DNA of 64,000 nucleotides from the NCBI RefSeq assembly GCF_937921625.1, contig NZ_CAKZTI010000027.1, forward strand, positions 26,831 to 90,830, read 5' to 3'. The position numbers and the translations under genes were made by a program. Below the pieces are notes generated by a model. That model saw nothing but the letters and a program-made list of their open reading frames with translations. It made no database searches and was not told where the DNA came from. Shown piece by piece: positions 7,816-16,881 of the stretch. The stretch's first letter is position 1. Each line of letters starts with the position of its first letter. The DNA is from an uncultured Campylobacter sp. GTDB taxonomy: Bacteria; Campylobacterota; Campylobacteria; Campylobacterales; Campylobacteraceae.

Positions 7816-10800
7816 ATGAGCGACTATACCCACCTGCACCTTCACACCGAGTATTCGCTGCTAGACGGCGCGAATAAAGTAAGCGAGCTCGCCGAGCTTT
7901 TACAGAGCCGCGGTACCAAGGCGTGCGCGATCACTGACCACGGCAATATGTTCGGCGCGATAGACTTTTATCAGACGATGAAAAAGCACGGTATCAAGCC
8001 GATCATCGGCATCGAGACCTACCTGCACAACCATGATGACATCGGCGATAAAAGCGACCGCCAGCGCTACCACTTGATACTGCTTGCCAAAAACGAGACG
8101 GGCTACAAAAATTTAATGTATCTTAGCTCGCGCGCGTTTCTGGACGGCTTCTATTACTACCCGAGGATCAACAAAAAAATTTTAAAAGAGCACAGCGAGG
8201 GGCTCATCTGCTCCTCGGCGTGCCTAGCGGGCGAGGTGGAATTTCATCTAAATAGAAGCGAGCGAAATTTAAAGCGCGGTGCGGGCGGCTACGAAGCGGC
8301 GAAAAAAGCGGCGCTTGAGTATAAGGAAATTTTCGGCGAGGATTTTTACCTCGAGATCATGCGACACGGCATCGGCGAGCAGTTAAACGTCGATAAAGAC
8401 CTCATCCGCCTCTCGCGCGAAATCGGCGTCAAGATCATCGCTACCAACGACGCTCACTATGCGCGCAAGGACCGTGCCAAGGCCCACGACGTCTATCAGT
8501 GCATCTCGATGGGCAAGACGATCAACGACGGCGACCGCCTAAAACACGTCGTTTCGGAATTTTACGTAAAAAGCGACGAGGAGATGAGGCGGCTTTTCGC
8601 GGACATCCCCGAAGTGATCGAAAATACCGCCGAGATCGTAGATAAGTGCAATCTCAAATTTGCCTTCGACGAGAAGGACTATGCGCCCACACCGCCGAAT
8701 TTTAAATTTACGATCGAATACGCCGATAGGCTCGGGCTTTCGCTGCCGCAGCCCTCGGAGCGCTATAGCTTTGCAAACGACGATTTTTTATTCGATCATC
8801 TCTGCCGCGAAGGGCTTAAAGAGCGTCTTAAATTTATCGATCCGCAGAATCATGAAATTTATCGCGAGCGCCTGGAAAAGGAGCTTGCCATTATCAAAAA
8901 TATGCATTTTTCTGGCTATATGGTCATCGTGCAGGATTTCATCAACTGGGCGAAGGATCACGATATCCCCGTAGGCCCCGGTCGCGGCTCTGCGGCAGGC
9001 AGCATCTGCGCGTATGCACTTCGCATTACCGACCTCGATCCGATCCCGTACAATCTGCTTTTCGAGCGATTTTTAAATCCGTCGCGTATCTCGATGCCCG
9101 ATATCGACGTGGATTTTTGCCAGGCGCGCAGAGGCGAGGTGATCGACTACGTCATCGATCAGTACGGCAAATTTAACGTCGCGCAGGTTGCGACCTTCGG
9201 TAAGCTGCTCGCGCGCGGCGTCATCCGCGACGTGGCTCGCGTCTGCGACATGCCGCTTTCACAAGCCGATAAGATGGCAAAGCTGATCCCCGATAAGCTC
9301 GGCATCACGCTCAAGCAGGCTTACGACGCCGAGCCGAAGCTGAAGGAATTTATCGACGCAGATCCGATCGCACAGCAGGTTTGGGAATTTGCGCTAGATC
9401 TCGAAGGGCTCAATCGCAACGCAGGCATGCATGCCGCGGGAGTGGTGATCTCAAATGAGCCGCTGTGGAACAAAGCGCCGCTATTTAAGCAGGATAAGGG
9501 CGAGGATGCGCGCCTAGTAACGCAATACACCAAAAACTATCTCGAGGACATCGATCTGATAAAATTTGACTTCCTTGGCCTTAAAAACCTCGATGTGATC
9601 GATAACGCCATCAAGCTCGTCAAGCGCCGCTATAATCGCGACATAGTTTGGGAGGAGATAGACTTTAACGATCCACGCACTTACAAAACGATTCAAAGCG
9701 GTAACACGCTAGGGATTTTCCAAATCGAGGGCGCGGGCATGCAGGATCTGGCGATGAACCTGCGCCCCGACCGCTTCGAGGATATCATCGCGATGATCTC
9801 ACTCTACCGCCCGGGACCGATGGATCTAATCCCCGATTTTATCAGGATCAAACACGGCGAGCTAAAAGCTAGCTATATCTTCCCTGAGCTAAAAGAAATT
9901 TTAGAGCCAACATACGGCATCATCGTCTATCAAGAGCAGGTCATGCAGATCGTGCAGAAGGTGGGCGGCTTTAGCTTGGGCGATGCCGATCTGGTGCGCC
10001 GCGCGATGGGTAAAAAGGATGAAAAGAAGCTCGCTCACATGCGCGAGCAGTATCTAAGCGGCGCCAAAGAGCTGGGCTTTGACGTAGCTAAGGCGGATGA
10101 GTTATTTGATCTGATTATGAAATTTGCCTCCTACGGCTTTAACAAATCTCACGCCGCGGCGTATTCGATGATCACTTTTCAAACGGCCTATCTTAAGACC
10201 TACTATCCGGCGGAGTTTATGGCGGCGTTGCTTACTTCGGAGGAGGGCAACACCGATAAAATTTCAAAATATATCGACGAGGCGAGCCGCCTAGGTATCG
10301 GGCTTTTGCCGCCGTCGATCAATCAAAGTTTAAGAGGCTTTAGCGTCGTGGACGACGAAAATTCCAAATCGGGCACCTCGATCATCTACGGCCTAGGCGC
10401 GATCAAGGGGGTGGGCGGTGCCGCGATCGAGAATATCTTAGAGCTTCAAAGCGAGGCTAAATTTCAAAGCATCGACGATTTTGCTTCGCGCGTGGATAAT
10501 TTCCGCGTCAATAAAAAGGTCATCGAGTCGCTGATCTATGCAGGCGCGATGGATTGTCTGGGTAAGAGTCGCCTGGCGATGATTCAAAATATGGAAAATA
10601 TCCTAGACGTGATGAAAAAGATCACCGAGATTAAAAAGGACGCCGCAAGCTCGCTTTTTGGCGAGGATGAGGATATGACGAGCGGCATGAGCGTAAGCTT
10701 CGTAGATACCGATAAGGAATTTCCGCAGGGCGAAATTTTAAAATTTGAGCAGCAGACCGTGGGCGTGTATCTCTCGGGGCATCCGCTAGATGATTACAAA

Positions 10801-11949
10801 GGGGAGATGGAAGGCATCGACTACACGCTATCCTCGGCGTTTAGCGAGATTGAGGGCGATAGCGCCGAGGTACTTAGCGTGGGGCGGATCGAGGATCTGT
10901 CCACGCGCATGACGAAAACGGGCAAAAAAATGGGGATTTTAAACGTGCTTGATCTGCACGGCAGCTTCGAGCTCGCGGTGTTCGATAACGCGCTAAAGGC
11001 GATCGAAAACTTAAGCTCGCAGGAGCGGGAGCGCCCGTACGCCTTTATGATCAAAATTTCAAAAAGCGCAGTCGGCGGCGCGGCGTATCAGCTGTCGTTT
11101 CTTTCGATGATGAGCCTGCAAAACGCCCGCGATGCGAGCTTCCGTCCGCGCGCGGGAGTATTTTTGAGCGAGAATCCACTCAAGGCCTATGCCGCGCAGC
11201 TTGGAGCGATTACACATACTAAATCGAACGAATTCGACGAACTGGTGGGCGACGAGGATGCGAGCGTTAAAATTTTGTGCGTCGGCAAGATCGAAAACGT
11301 CTTTGCGCGCACGACTAAATCGGGCAAGCAGATGGCAAATCTCACGGTGCTTGATCTTGCGGGCAGCTTCGAGATGAGCGCATTCGGCGATATTTGTGAT
11401 GCGGTCACTGCGCTAACGGACGCGGAGTTGGAGCGCCCGATGGCGTTTTGGGCGCGGCTTAGCAAAAATACATCCCCTTACGGCGGGAAATTTCAAATTT
11501 ATCTGGATGAAATTTTAACTCTAGATGCCGCGCAAAACATCGACGGCTACGCGCCTAGCAAGGTACGAGGCTTTGGCGGTAGGGAGCGCGGAGGCTTTAA
11601 CGGCAGTCATTCCGGCTCCGGCGGCGAACGAAGTGGCAGCTTTGGCGGAGGAAATTTCGCGGAGCGAAGGGGAGGGTTTGCTGCGGAGGACCCCGCCCTT
11701 AAGGCGCGCAAAGAGCGCGAGACGCAGCGCAAAAACGCGCAGGATTTCGAGTTTGAGCTAAGCTTAGGCGAGCTAAGTCGCGAGAAAATTTATAAAATTT
11801 ACCATCTCGCCTTTTGCGATACGGCGCTAAAAAACACCAAGCGGCTGATTCTGCGGATCCGCAACGGTAGCGAGGTGCTAGTTTATCCGACCGAATACAT
11901 CGTGAGCGATAGCTTTACCGAAAAGGTACGTGAAATCATAGCGGCGTAG
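7816..11949 (+). CDS. dnaE: DNA polymerase III alpha subunit, with duplicated OB region
   Basis: This is the replicative polymerase subunit. The PHP domain starts with THLHLHTEYSLLDG, the polymerase core has GPGRGSAAGSICAY, and PDIDVDF near residue 430 holds catalytic aspartates. FGFNKSHAAAY-type (here YGFNKSHAAAYSMI) and helix-hairpin-helix regions follow. At 1377 residues it is longer than usual for DnaE (about 1150-1200). The excess comes from a second copy of the OB-fold segment (about 1016-1100 and 1150-1236, sharing VLDL-x-GSFE and ERP-x-AF) and a Gly/Arg/Ser-rich linker at about 1252-1293. The C-terminal domain follows. An AAAAGGA site precedes the ATG. The gene stands alone between two gene-free stretches. 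Confidence 0.97.
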   Translation: MSDYTHLHLHTEYSLLDGANKVSELAELLQSRGTKACAITDHGNMFGAIDFYQTMKKHGIKPIIGIETYLHNHDDIGDKSDRQRYHLILLAKNETGYKNLMYLSSRAFLDGFYYYPRINKKILKEHSEGLICSSACLAGEVEFHLNRSERNLKRGAGGYEAAKKAALEYKEIFGEDFYLEIMRHGIGEQLNVDKDLIRLSREIGVKIIATNDAHYARKDRAKAHDVYQCISMGKTINDGDRLKHVVSEFYVKSDEEMRRLFADIPEVIENTAEIVDKCNLKFAFDEKDYAPTPPNFKFTIEYADRLGLSLPQPSERYSFANDDFLFDHLCREGLKERLKFIDPQNHEIYRERLEKELAIIKNMHFSGYMVIVQDFINWAKDHDIPVGPGRGSAAGSICAYALRITDLDPIPYNLLFERFLNPSRISMPDIDVDFCQARRGEVIDYVIDQYGKFNVAQVATFGKLLARGVIRDVARVCDMPLSQADKMAKLIPDKLGITLKQAYDAEPKLKEFIDADPIAQQVWEFALDLEGLNRNAGMHAAGVVISNEPLWNKAPLFKQDKGEDARLVTQYTKNYLEDIDLIKFDFLGLKNLDVIDNAIKLVKRRYNRDIVWEEIDFNDPRTYKTIQSGNTLGIFQIEGAGMQDLAMNLRPDRFEDIIAMISLYRPGPMDLIPDFIRIKHGELKASYIFPELKEILEPTYGIIVYQEQVMQIVQKVGGFSLGDADLVRRAMGKKDEKKLAHMREQYLSGAKELGFDVAKADELFDLIMKFASYGFNKSHAAAYSMITFQTAYLKTYYPAEFMAALLTSEEGNTDKISKYIDEASRLGIGLLPPSINQSLRGFSVVDDENSKSGTSIIYGLGAIKGVGGAAIENILELQSEAKFQSIDDFASRVDNFRVNKKVIESLIYAGAMDCLGKSRLAMIQNMENILDVMKKITEIKKDAASSLFGEDEDMTSGMSVSFVDTDKEFPQGEILKFEQQTVGVYLSGHPLDDYKGEMEGIDYTLSSAFSEIEGDSAEVLSVGRIEDLSTRMTKTGKKMGILNVLDLHGSFELAVFDNALKAIENLSSQERERPYAFMIKISKSAVGGAAYQLSFLSMMSLQNARDASFRPRAGVFLSENPLKAYAAQLGAITHTKSNEFDELVGDEDASVKILCVGKIENVFARTTKSGKQMANLTVLDLAGSFEMSAFGDICDAVTALTDAELERPMAFWARLSKNTSPYGGKFQIYLDEILTLDAAQNIDGYAPSKVRGFGGRERGGFNGSHSGSGGERSGSFGGGNFAERRGGFAAEDPALKARKERETQRKNAQDFEFELSLGELSREKIYKIYHLAFCDTALKNTKRLILRIRNGSEVLVYPTEYIVSDSFTEKVREIIAA

Positions 11950-13365
11950 GTGCGGCTCTTTCGTCGCGCCAGGTTGGTAAAATTTTATTCTTGTTCGCTT
12001 TGCACGTAAGTAGCTTTTGGCGTCGCAAACAGTCATGGTTTTTTGGCGCGACCGCGATAAGAGACGACAATATTTTCGGCTCAAAGCTTGCCACGCGCAA
12101 AATTTACGATGCGACACATAAGAATCGTAATTACGCAGATCATCCGTAATATCTAAATTTATTGTGTTTATCGCGGTGGAATTTTATCTGCCACAAATTT
12201 CATACACATAGACCGCTTCCTGCTTTATTGCGTCGGTAAGGCTTGGTAGCATGCCGTTTGAGTTGCCGCAATAACAGCTCGCCGTTCTCGGTAGAGTATG
12301 AATTTTGTATTGTTACGCTAGCCTACCTGTTGCATGATAAACGGCATGAGCGTTTTTAAATTTTGAGCTAAATTTTTGCGAAGCCTTACTTCGGCGAATC
12401 TCCGCGCAGCTTTAAAATTTTAAACTTTAGCGGATTTGAAATTTTAGGCATAGTTTTACTACGTAAAATTTTATCGCGGTAAAATTTCGCCGAGCAAATT
12501 TAGTAAAGCACACAAAAACTGACTTAAGACGCGCAGAAAAAATCCGAAACAAAGCTGGCGAGCAAACGGTGCCCGAAAAAATCAGGCTAGCGCGGACTGG
12601 GCTCGAGCCGAGCCAGGCGCCGGGATGCAACCTGTCTTAAATCCAAAATTTATCAAAATTGTTAAACGGCTGTATTTGAAATTTTTCGAGCTGTATATAT
12701 TGCTCGCGCTAAGCGTGTTTGTCCTGCCCGAAAATATAGGTGATAATGCTGCTTGTGCGGGCTTTGTAAGCCTTATGAAGTAGTTTTTCAAATGTCGCTG
12801 CAGCCAGGGATCGTCTTGCACGCGGGGCTTGTGGAGTTCTACGTCGCTGCGATGCGGACGGCTAGCATCTTAATTTTTGCGCAAGCTGCTTCCTATGCTT
12901 AAAGAGTAGCGCCGATTAAATTTTGCACGATTTTGAGCGGTGAAATTTAGCGAGTTGAAATTCAGAAATTCTGCCGTTTCCAAGCCGCTGGAATTTGAGC
13001 TCAAATTTAGAGTTCGCGAGAATTTTAAATTTTACGACGTGAAATTGTGAAGCGGGATTTTAGAATTTTGAAATTCTGCGCCGTGGAGTTTTGTATTTTG
13101 AAATTTCGCGAGCTGTAAATTTAGGGCTAAATTTAGAATTTCATAGCGATAAATTTTAAAATTTCATGCTGTGCGGCTAGGCAAAATACCCTACCTCTTG
13201 ATAAATCAAATTTACAAGCTCGTTTAAATTTAAGCGGTGTGGTTGCTGCCAAAAAATTCTATCTGCAACGGCAGTTTTTAAACGACAGCGCCGAAACGGG
13301 CAATAATGATTTGCGGGAGTGCGCCGCGCCTACCGTAAGCACTGCGTGGCGGGGCAAGCAAGCAT
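11950..13365. other. 1.4-kb stretch without a supported gene
   Basis: No frame here looks coding. ORFs of 67-86 codons occur, but they are rich in Arg/Ser/Cys and fragmentary. AAATTTT-type words are frequent. A partly self-complementary GC-rich segment (ctgggctcg...cgagccagg, near 12597-12617) is visible but matches no RNA family I know. The stretch separates the convergent dnaE and hisG chains. Confidence 0.5.
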
Positions 13366-13977
13366 TTACGCGATCGTGCGGGCTAGTTTATCTCTTAAAT
13401 TTAAAATTTCATCGCGTTTTAGCACGAAACTGTTTTTGTTGGCGATAAGGTGCGCGGAGCTTTGCATTATGGTTTCTGCGGGCTGTAGCCCGTTTTGTTT
13501 CATCGTAGCGCCGGTCTCTACGACATCGACGATAGCGTCGGCAAGCCCTATGAGCGGGGCTAGCTCGATAGAGCCGTAGAGTTTGATGATATTTACGGCG
13601 ACGGCCTTGGAGGCGAAGTACTCGCGAGTGATGTTAGGCATTTTCGTAGCGATTTTTAGGCTCGGAGCGCCGTAGTTTAGCTGGGTGCCCGCATGCACGC
13701 CCACACAGACGCGGCATTTTCCGATTTTAAGATCGAGCAGTGTAAGCACGTCCGGGCGATGCTCCTCAAGCACGTCAAGCCCCACTACGCCGATATCCGC
13801 CGCGCCTCCCATAACGTAAGTAGGGATATCTTGGTTGCGGACGTAGAGGAATTTAAAATCCCCCTCTTGCATTATGAGTTTGCGATCCTCGAAGGCAAAA
13901 TCAAGCCCGAAGATGGTTTTGAAAATTTTGAGCGTATCGTCGGCTATGCGGCCTTTTGGTAGCGCTATGGTTATCAT
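13366..13977 (-). CDS. hisG: ATP phosphoribosyltransferase, short form
   Basis: This 203-residue enzyme catalyses the first step of histidine synthesis (ATP plus PRPP). It begins MITIALPKGRIADDTLKIF, has DLGVVGLDVL-like ADIGVVGLDVLEEH, and carries the phosphate-binding DVVETGATMKQNGL near residue 160. It lacks the C-terminal regulatory ACT-like domain, so it is the HisG-S form, which in other bacteria needs the HisZ partner; hisZ is not in this window. The start overlaps the coaX stop by four bases. No other his gene is adjacent, so it has been recruited to a mixed operon. Confidence 0.95.
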   Translation of the reverse strand: MITIALPKGRIADDTLKIFKTIFGLDFAFEDRKLIMQEGDFKFLYVRNQDIPTYVMGGAADIGVVGLDVLEEHRPDVLTLLDLKIGKCRVCVGVHAGTQLNYGAPSLKIATKMPNITREYFASKAVAVNIIKLYGSIELAPLIGLADAIVDVVETGATMKQNGLQPAETIMQSSAHLIANKNSFVLKRDEILNLRDKLARTIA

Positions 13978-14609
13978 GCGAGCCCCTTTTTTGCGATCAG
14001 GCTTACCATCGATTTAAAGATCAGATCCTTTTCATAGATCGAGTTGCGAAAATACCGCATCAGATAGGCTCCGTCGCCGCCCGTGAAGTAAATTTTATTA
14101 TTTCCCGCGATATTTTCGATCGCAAGCACTATCGGCTTTAAAATCCCGTAGTTTACGGCGCTTACGGTCTTTTGCGGCAGCGGATCCAGATCGATATTGG
14201 TTGAAAGCGTCACGTCCAGCACCGGCGCGATGCTTGCGAACGACTTTAAAAGCGTGCCGATACCAGGCATTATAAATCCGCCTAGGTGTGAGCTTCTAAA
14301 CATCAAATCCACGGTGATCGCGCTGCCAGCGTCGACGACTACGCCCGTCGTCACCGCCGAGCACGCCGCTATGCGGTCGATCCCAAGCCCGCGGTAGGCG
14401 GTTTTTAGCTCAAAGTGCGGTGCCAGATCGACAAACAGAGGGTTTTTCAGCTTTTTTTTCACGCTATCATTGACGCTAATGAAAAAAATTCGCTCCTTGG
14501 GCTCGTACCTCATAAACTCCGCTACGGGCATACTTTGCGTTACGCCGCCTTTATAAAATTTAACCCTGGAATTTCCTACGTCACACAAAAGCATAGAGGC
14601 TAAATCCAT
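13974..14609 (-). CDS. coaX: Type III pantothenate kinase
   Basis: This 211-residue member of the acetate/sugar kinase fold phosphorylates pantothenate in coenzyme A synthesis. Signatures are LLCDVGNSRVKFYKGG at the N-terminus (phosphate-binding), GLGIDRIAACSAV (about residue 75), and VVDAGSAITVDLM with the catalytic Asp. The length is at the short end for CoaX, as in other Campylobacterota. A later ATG (M6, before LLCDVGN) is a possible start; the first ATG has only a weak AAAAGAAA site. It overlaps hisG by four bases and the upstream hypothetical by 29. Confidence 0.92.
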   Translation of the reverse strand: MDLASMLLCDVGNSRVKFYKGGVTQSMPVAEFMRYEPKERIFFISVNDSVKKKLKNPLFVDLAPHFELKTAYRGLGIDRIAACSAVTTGVVVDAGSAITVDLMFRSSHLGGFIMPGIGTLLKSFASIAPVLDVTLSTNIDLDPLPQKTVSAVNYGILKPIVLAIENIAGNNKIYFTGGDGAYLMRYFRNSIYEKDLIFKSMVSLIAKKGLA

Positions 14610-14913
14610 TTTCTTTTAAAAATTTCGCGCTTTTGGAGCACATTTGCGAGTTGTAAAACAGCACGCGCTTTTTGACGACCTTGCCTAGGCTTGCGCTAAT
14701 GTCGCTTGCGAGCGAGAGTAGAAATTCCGCGTCGCGCATCACAAAGCGGGATTTTGCGTCGCGCATAAATAAAAGCACGTTGTAGCTTTTTAGATCCACG
14801 CCGAAATACGCGCCGTATGAGCGCGAACGCGTGAAGCTAGCGATATCCAGCGTTTGAAATTTTTGAAGCAGAAGCCCTTCGCGAACGCAGAGTTTTGAAA
14901 TTTTATCTAGCAT
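14581..14913 (-). CDS. Conserved-looking hypothetical protein
   Basis: A 110-residue protein beginning MLDKISKLCVREGLLLQKFQ. It shows no signal peptide or membrane segment and mixes short hydrophobic strands (SYNVLLFMR) with basic residues; its two cysteines are not in a metal-site pattern. I do not recognise the family. It overlaps the upstream BamB-like gene by 11 bases and coaX by 29, so it is firmly embedded in the operon, which is the best argument that it is real. The ATG at 14913 is preferred to the TTG one codon earlier. Confidence 0.65.
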   Translation of the reverse strand: MLDKISKLCVREGLLLQKFQTLDIASFTRSRSYGAYFGVDLKSYNVLLFMRDAKSRFVMRDAEFLLSLASDISASLGKVVKKRVLFYNSQMCSKSAKFLKENGFSLYAFV

Positions 14914-15916
14914 CAAAATTTAAAATTTTATCGTCGTAGTAAAACGAGCTGCCTGCGATAAAAGACTTATCCTCGAACTCGCCATTTAGCTCGTAGATCG
15001 CCTGGCCTTCTAAATTTTCGTCGGTGCGGATCACGTAGCCGTTACGCTCGATGATATACAGATAACCGCCGCTAAGCAGCGCACCGCTAAACTGCGCGAA
15101 GGTAAATTTGCGCGATTTGAGTAAATTTAGCCCGCGATCCAGTAGCTCGACTTTGCCGTCTTTTAAGAAAAGATAAATTCTATCGCCGCTAAAAATCACG
15201 TCTTTGATGTCTACGTTATGATTTTTATTGCCCGCAGGACTTACCAGCATTAGCCTAGTGGCGGTCACAGCATAAAGGTTATCGCCCTTGTTTTCTAAGG
15301 CGATAATGTTGTTAAAAAACGGCTGATTGCTTACGACGAAATCACGTGCCGAGCGCCCGCCTACGTTTTCTGCGATGCTGACTAGTCCGTCTAACGCAGG
15401 ATAAGCGATAAGTTGGTTGATAAATAGCGGTGACGCTACGCGCGAATCGATTGCGAATGCATCGCCTACTTTATGATCGAGTACCACTGCGCCCGAGCTT
15501 AGCTTGATAAGCATAATCGAATCATCACTCATCACTAAAGCCAAATCATCGCCGCGTATATTTGCACTGAGCGCTTGTCTGCCGAGGGCTTTTTCAAATT
15601 TTACGGCACCTGTGCTACCAACTACTTTAAGCGTGCCATTGATGTCGGTTACGACGAAATTTCCGTCATATTCGCCTAAAAATTTCTCACTTTTTAAGAC
15701 TTTGAAATTTTTCACCAACCCGTTTTTAGAGATGACTTCGCCGTCTTTTAGCGTAGCACCATCTTTACTAACCGCTACGATTTCCGACGGCAGCGAGCCG
15801 TTAAATTTCATATCGCCTGTGATGTTTTCGTCGCTAGGTTCGAAATACTGGCGCTTCGTCGAGCAGCCTAAAAATAAAAACGATAGTAAAAGCGTAAATA
15901 TCAGCGTTTTTTTCAT
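14903..15916 (-). CDS. BamB-like beta-propeller lipoprotein
   Basis: This 337-residue protein has a lipoprotein signal ending in FLFLGC (Cys18). The rest is a string of beta-strand repeats with DG-L and G-x-L turns (e.g. GDNLYAVTATRLMLVSPAG, GGYLYIIERNGYVIRTDENL), as in PQQ-type propellers. Its start overlaps the stop of a YfgM-like gene by one base. That mirrors the yfgM-bamB order of enterobacteria, so a role in outer-membrane protein assembly is a reasonable inference. Sequence similarity to BamB itself is not obvious by eye, so the function remains tentative. Confidence 0.7.
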   Translation of the reverse strand: MKKTLIFTLLLSFLFLGCSTKRQYFEPSDENITGDMKFNGSLPSEIVAVSKDGATLKDGEVISKNGLVKNFKVLKSEKFLGEYDGNFVVTDINGTLKVVGSTGAVKFEKALGRQALSANIRGDDLALVMSDDSIMLIKLSSGAVVLDHKVGDAFAIDSRVASPLFINQLIAYPALDGLVSIAENVGGRSARDFVVSNQPFFNNIIALENKGDNLYAVTATRLMLVSPAGNKNHNVDIKDVIFSGDRIYLFLKDGKVELLDRGLNLLKSRKFTFAQFSGALLSGGYLYIIERNGYVIRTDENLEGQAIYELNGEFEDKSFIAGSSFYYDDKILNFDAR

Positions 15917-16467
15917 TATTTATTGCCTCCATAGTGTTTCAAAGCAAGTGCGATTTGACGAACTGGCGAGTTGAGTGGAATTTTATCTAGCTCTGCGTGA
16001 GCTTGTTCGATTTTGCCCTCTTTTAGTAGGTCGTAGCCTTTGAGCAAAGAATCGTAATCGGTGAGTAGCACTCCGCCTTGCTTGCCGTTTTGTAGATTTA
16101 TTATCTCTTTTAGCATAACATCGATGCCTTGGGCATTTTCTAGCGCCGCTCGCTCGTCTGCAGAGCCGTTTTGCAAAATATAAAGAGCGTATAGATTTAT
16201 ATCTTTTTGCTTAAGCTCGGCTAGCTTAGCGTCATCGCGCTTGTTAAGCAGCTCGTCATAGATCGCATTAGCACTTGCTATGCGGCGATCGCTTAGAAAT
16301 TCATTTGCGTAATATCCGATAAATGCTACGATCAAAACCGCAGCCAAAAATATCAGCGGCTTTTTGTATTTTTTTACGAAAATTTCACTTTTTATGACGC
16401 TTTCTAGAAACTGCTCTTCTGTGCCGATCTCTTTTTTCACGCCTTCGATGTCGTCTTTTAAAGCCAA
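15916..16467 (-). CDS. YfgM-like inner-membrane protein with TPR-like periplasmic domain
   Basis: This 183-residue protein has a short cytoplasmic N-terminus, one membrane segment (PLIFLAAVLIVAFIGYYA, about residues 37-54), and a helical periplasmic part with a TPR-like end (LKGYDLLKEGKIEQAHAEL). This layout matches the TPR_21/YfgM family of periplasmic chaperone-associated proteins. It heads the minus-strand chain YfgM-like, BamB-like, hypothetical, coaX, hisG. The assignment rests on topology and gene order more than on specific motifs. Confidence 0.65.
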   Translation of the reverse strand: MALKDDIEGVKKEIGTEEQFLESVIKSEIFVKKYKKPLIFLAAVLIVAFIGYYANEFLSDRRIASANAIYDELLNKRDDAKLAELKQKDINLYALYILQNGSADERAALENAQGIDVMLKEIINLQNGKQGGVLLTDYDSLLKGYDLLKEGKIEQAHAELDKIPLNSPVRQIALALKHYGGNK

Positions 16468-16547
16468 AATTCAGTCCTTTATTTGAGAAAATCGGCGTAA
16501 TTGTAGCATAAAAAATTTTAAATACCGCCTAAGATAAAGAATTTTTA

Positions 16548-16556
16548 TGATATAAT
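16548..16556 (+). promoter_or_regulatory. Extended -10 promoter of the gatC operon
   Basis: TGATATAAT is a perfect extended -10 box, 27 bases before the gatC ATG and divergent from the YfgM-like gene. It probably drives gatC, the PilT-like gene, cvpA, fur, lysS and glyA, which are joined by short gaps or overlaps. Confidence 0.6.
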
Positions 16557-16583
16557 GTCGCATTTATCAGAAAAAGGAAAGTT

Positions 16584-16871
16584 ATGATAATAGACGACGT
16601 CTTGCTAAGTAAGCTGGAAAGGCTATCTGCTCTTAAAATTCCAGATGCTAAGCGAGAAGAATTTAAAGGGCAATTAAATAATATTGTAGATTTTGTAGAA
16701 ATTCTAAATGAGCTGGATTTACAAAGTGGCGAGGCGGCTATCACTACGCTAAAAGGCGGTACTCCGTTTCGCAAAGATATCCCACGCAAAAGCGACGTCG
16801 CAGAAAGCGTCTTAAAGCATGCTCCGCAGTCCGAAGGCGGCTACTTCGTAGTACCGAAAATCATAGATTGA
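16584..16871 (+). CDS. gatC: Asp/Glu-tRNA amidotransferase subunit C
   Basis: This 95-residue protein is the small stabilising subunit of GatCAB, which converts misacylated Glu-tRNA-Gln and Asp-tRNA-Asn to the amidated forms. It has the family layout: N-terminal helices (VLLSKLERLSALKIPDAKRE), a FKGQLNNIVDFVEILNELD segment, and the C-terminal PFRKDIP...PQSEGGYFVVPKIID tail. AAAAAGGAAAG precedes the ATG. gatA and gatB are not in the window; the gene instead leads a mixed operon. Confidence 0.94.
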   Translation: MIIDDVLLSKLERLSALKIPDAKREEFKGQLNNIVDFVEILNELDLQSGEAAITTLKGGTPFRKDIPRKSDVAESVLKHAPQSEGGYFVVPKIID

Positions 16872-16881
16872 AAGGAATTTT

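Noticed and set aside
12560..12640. Segment with gccgggatgcaacctg that recalls part of signal recognition particle RNA
   Set aside because: The conserved GGAAGNAGC loop is absent and the fold does not close.
12427..12821. Two overlapping minus-strand ORFs of 67 and 79 codons
   Set aside because: Composition is unlike the surrounding genes, and there is no binding site or recognisable motif.
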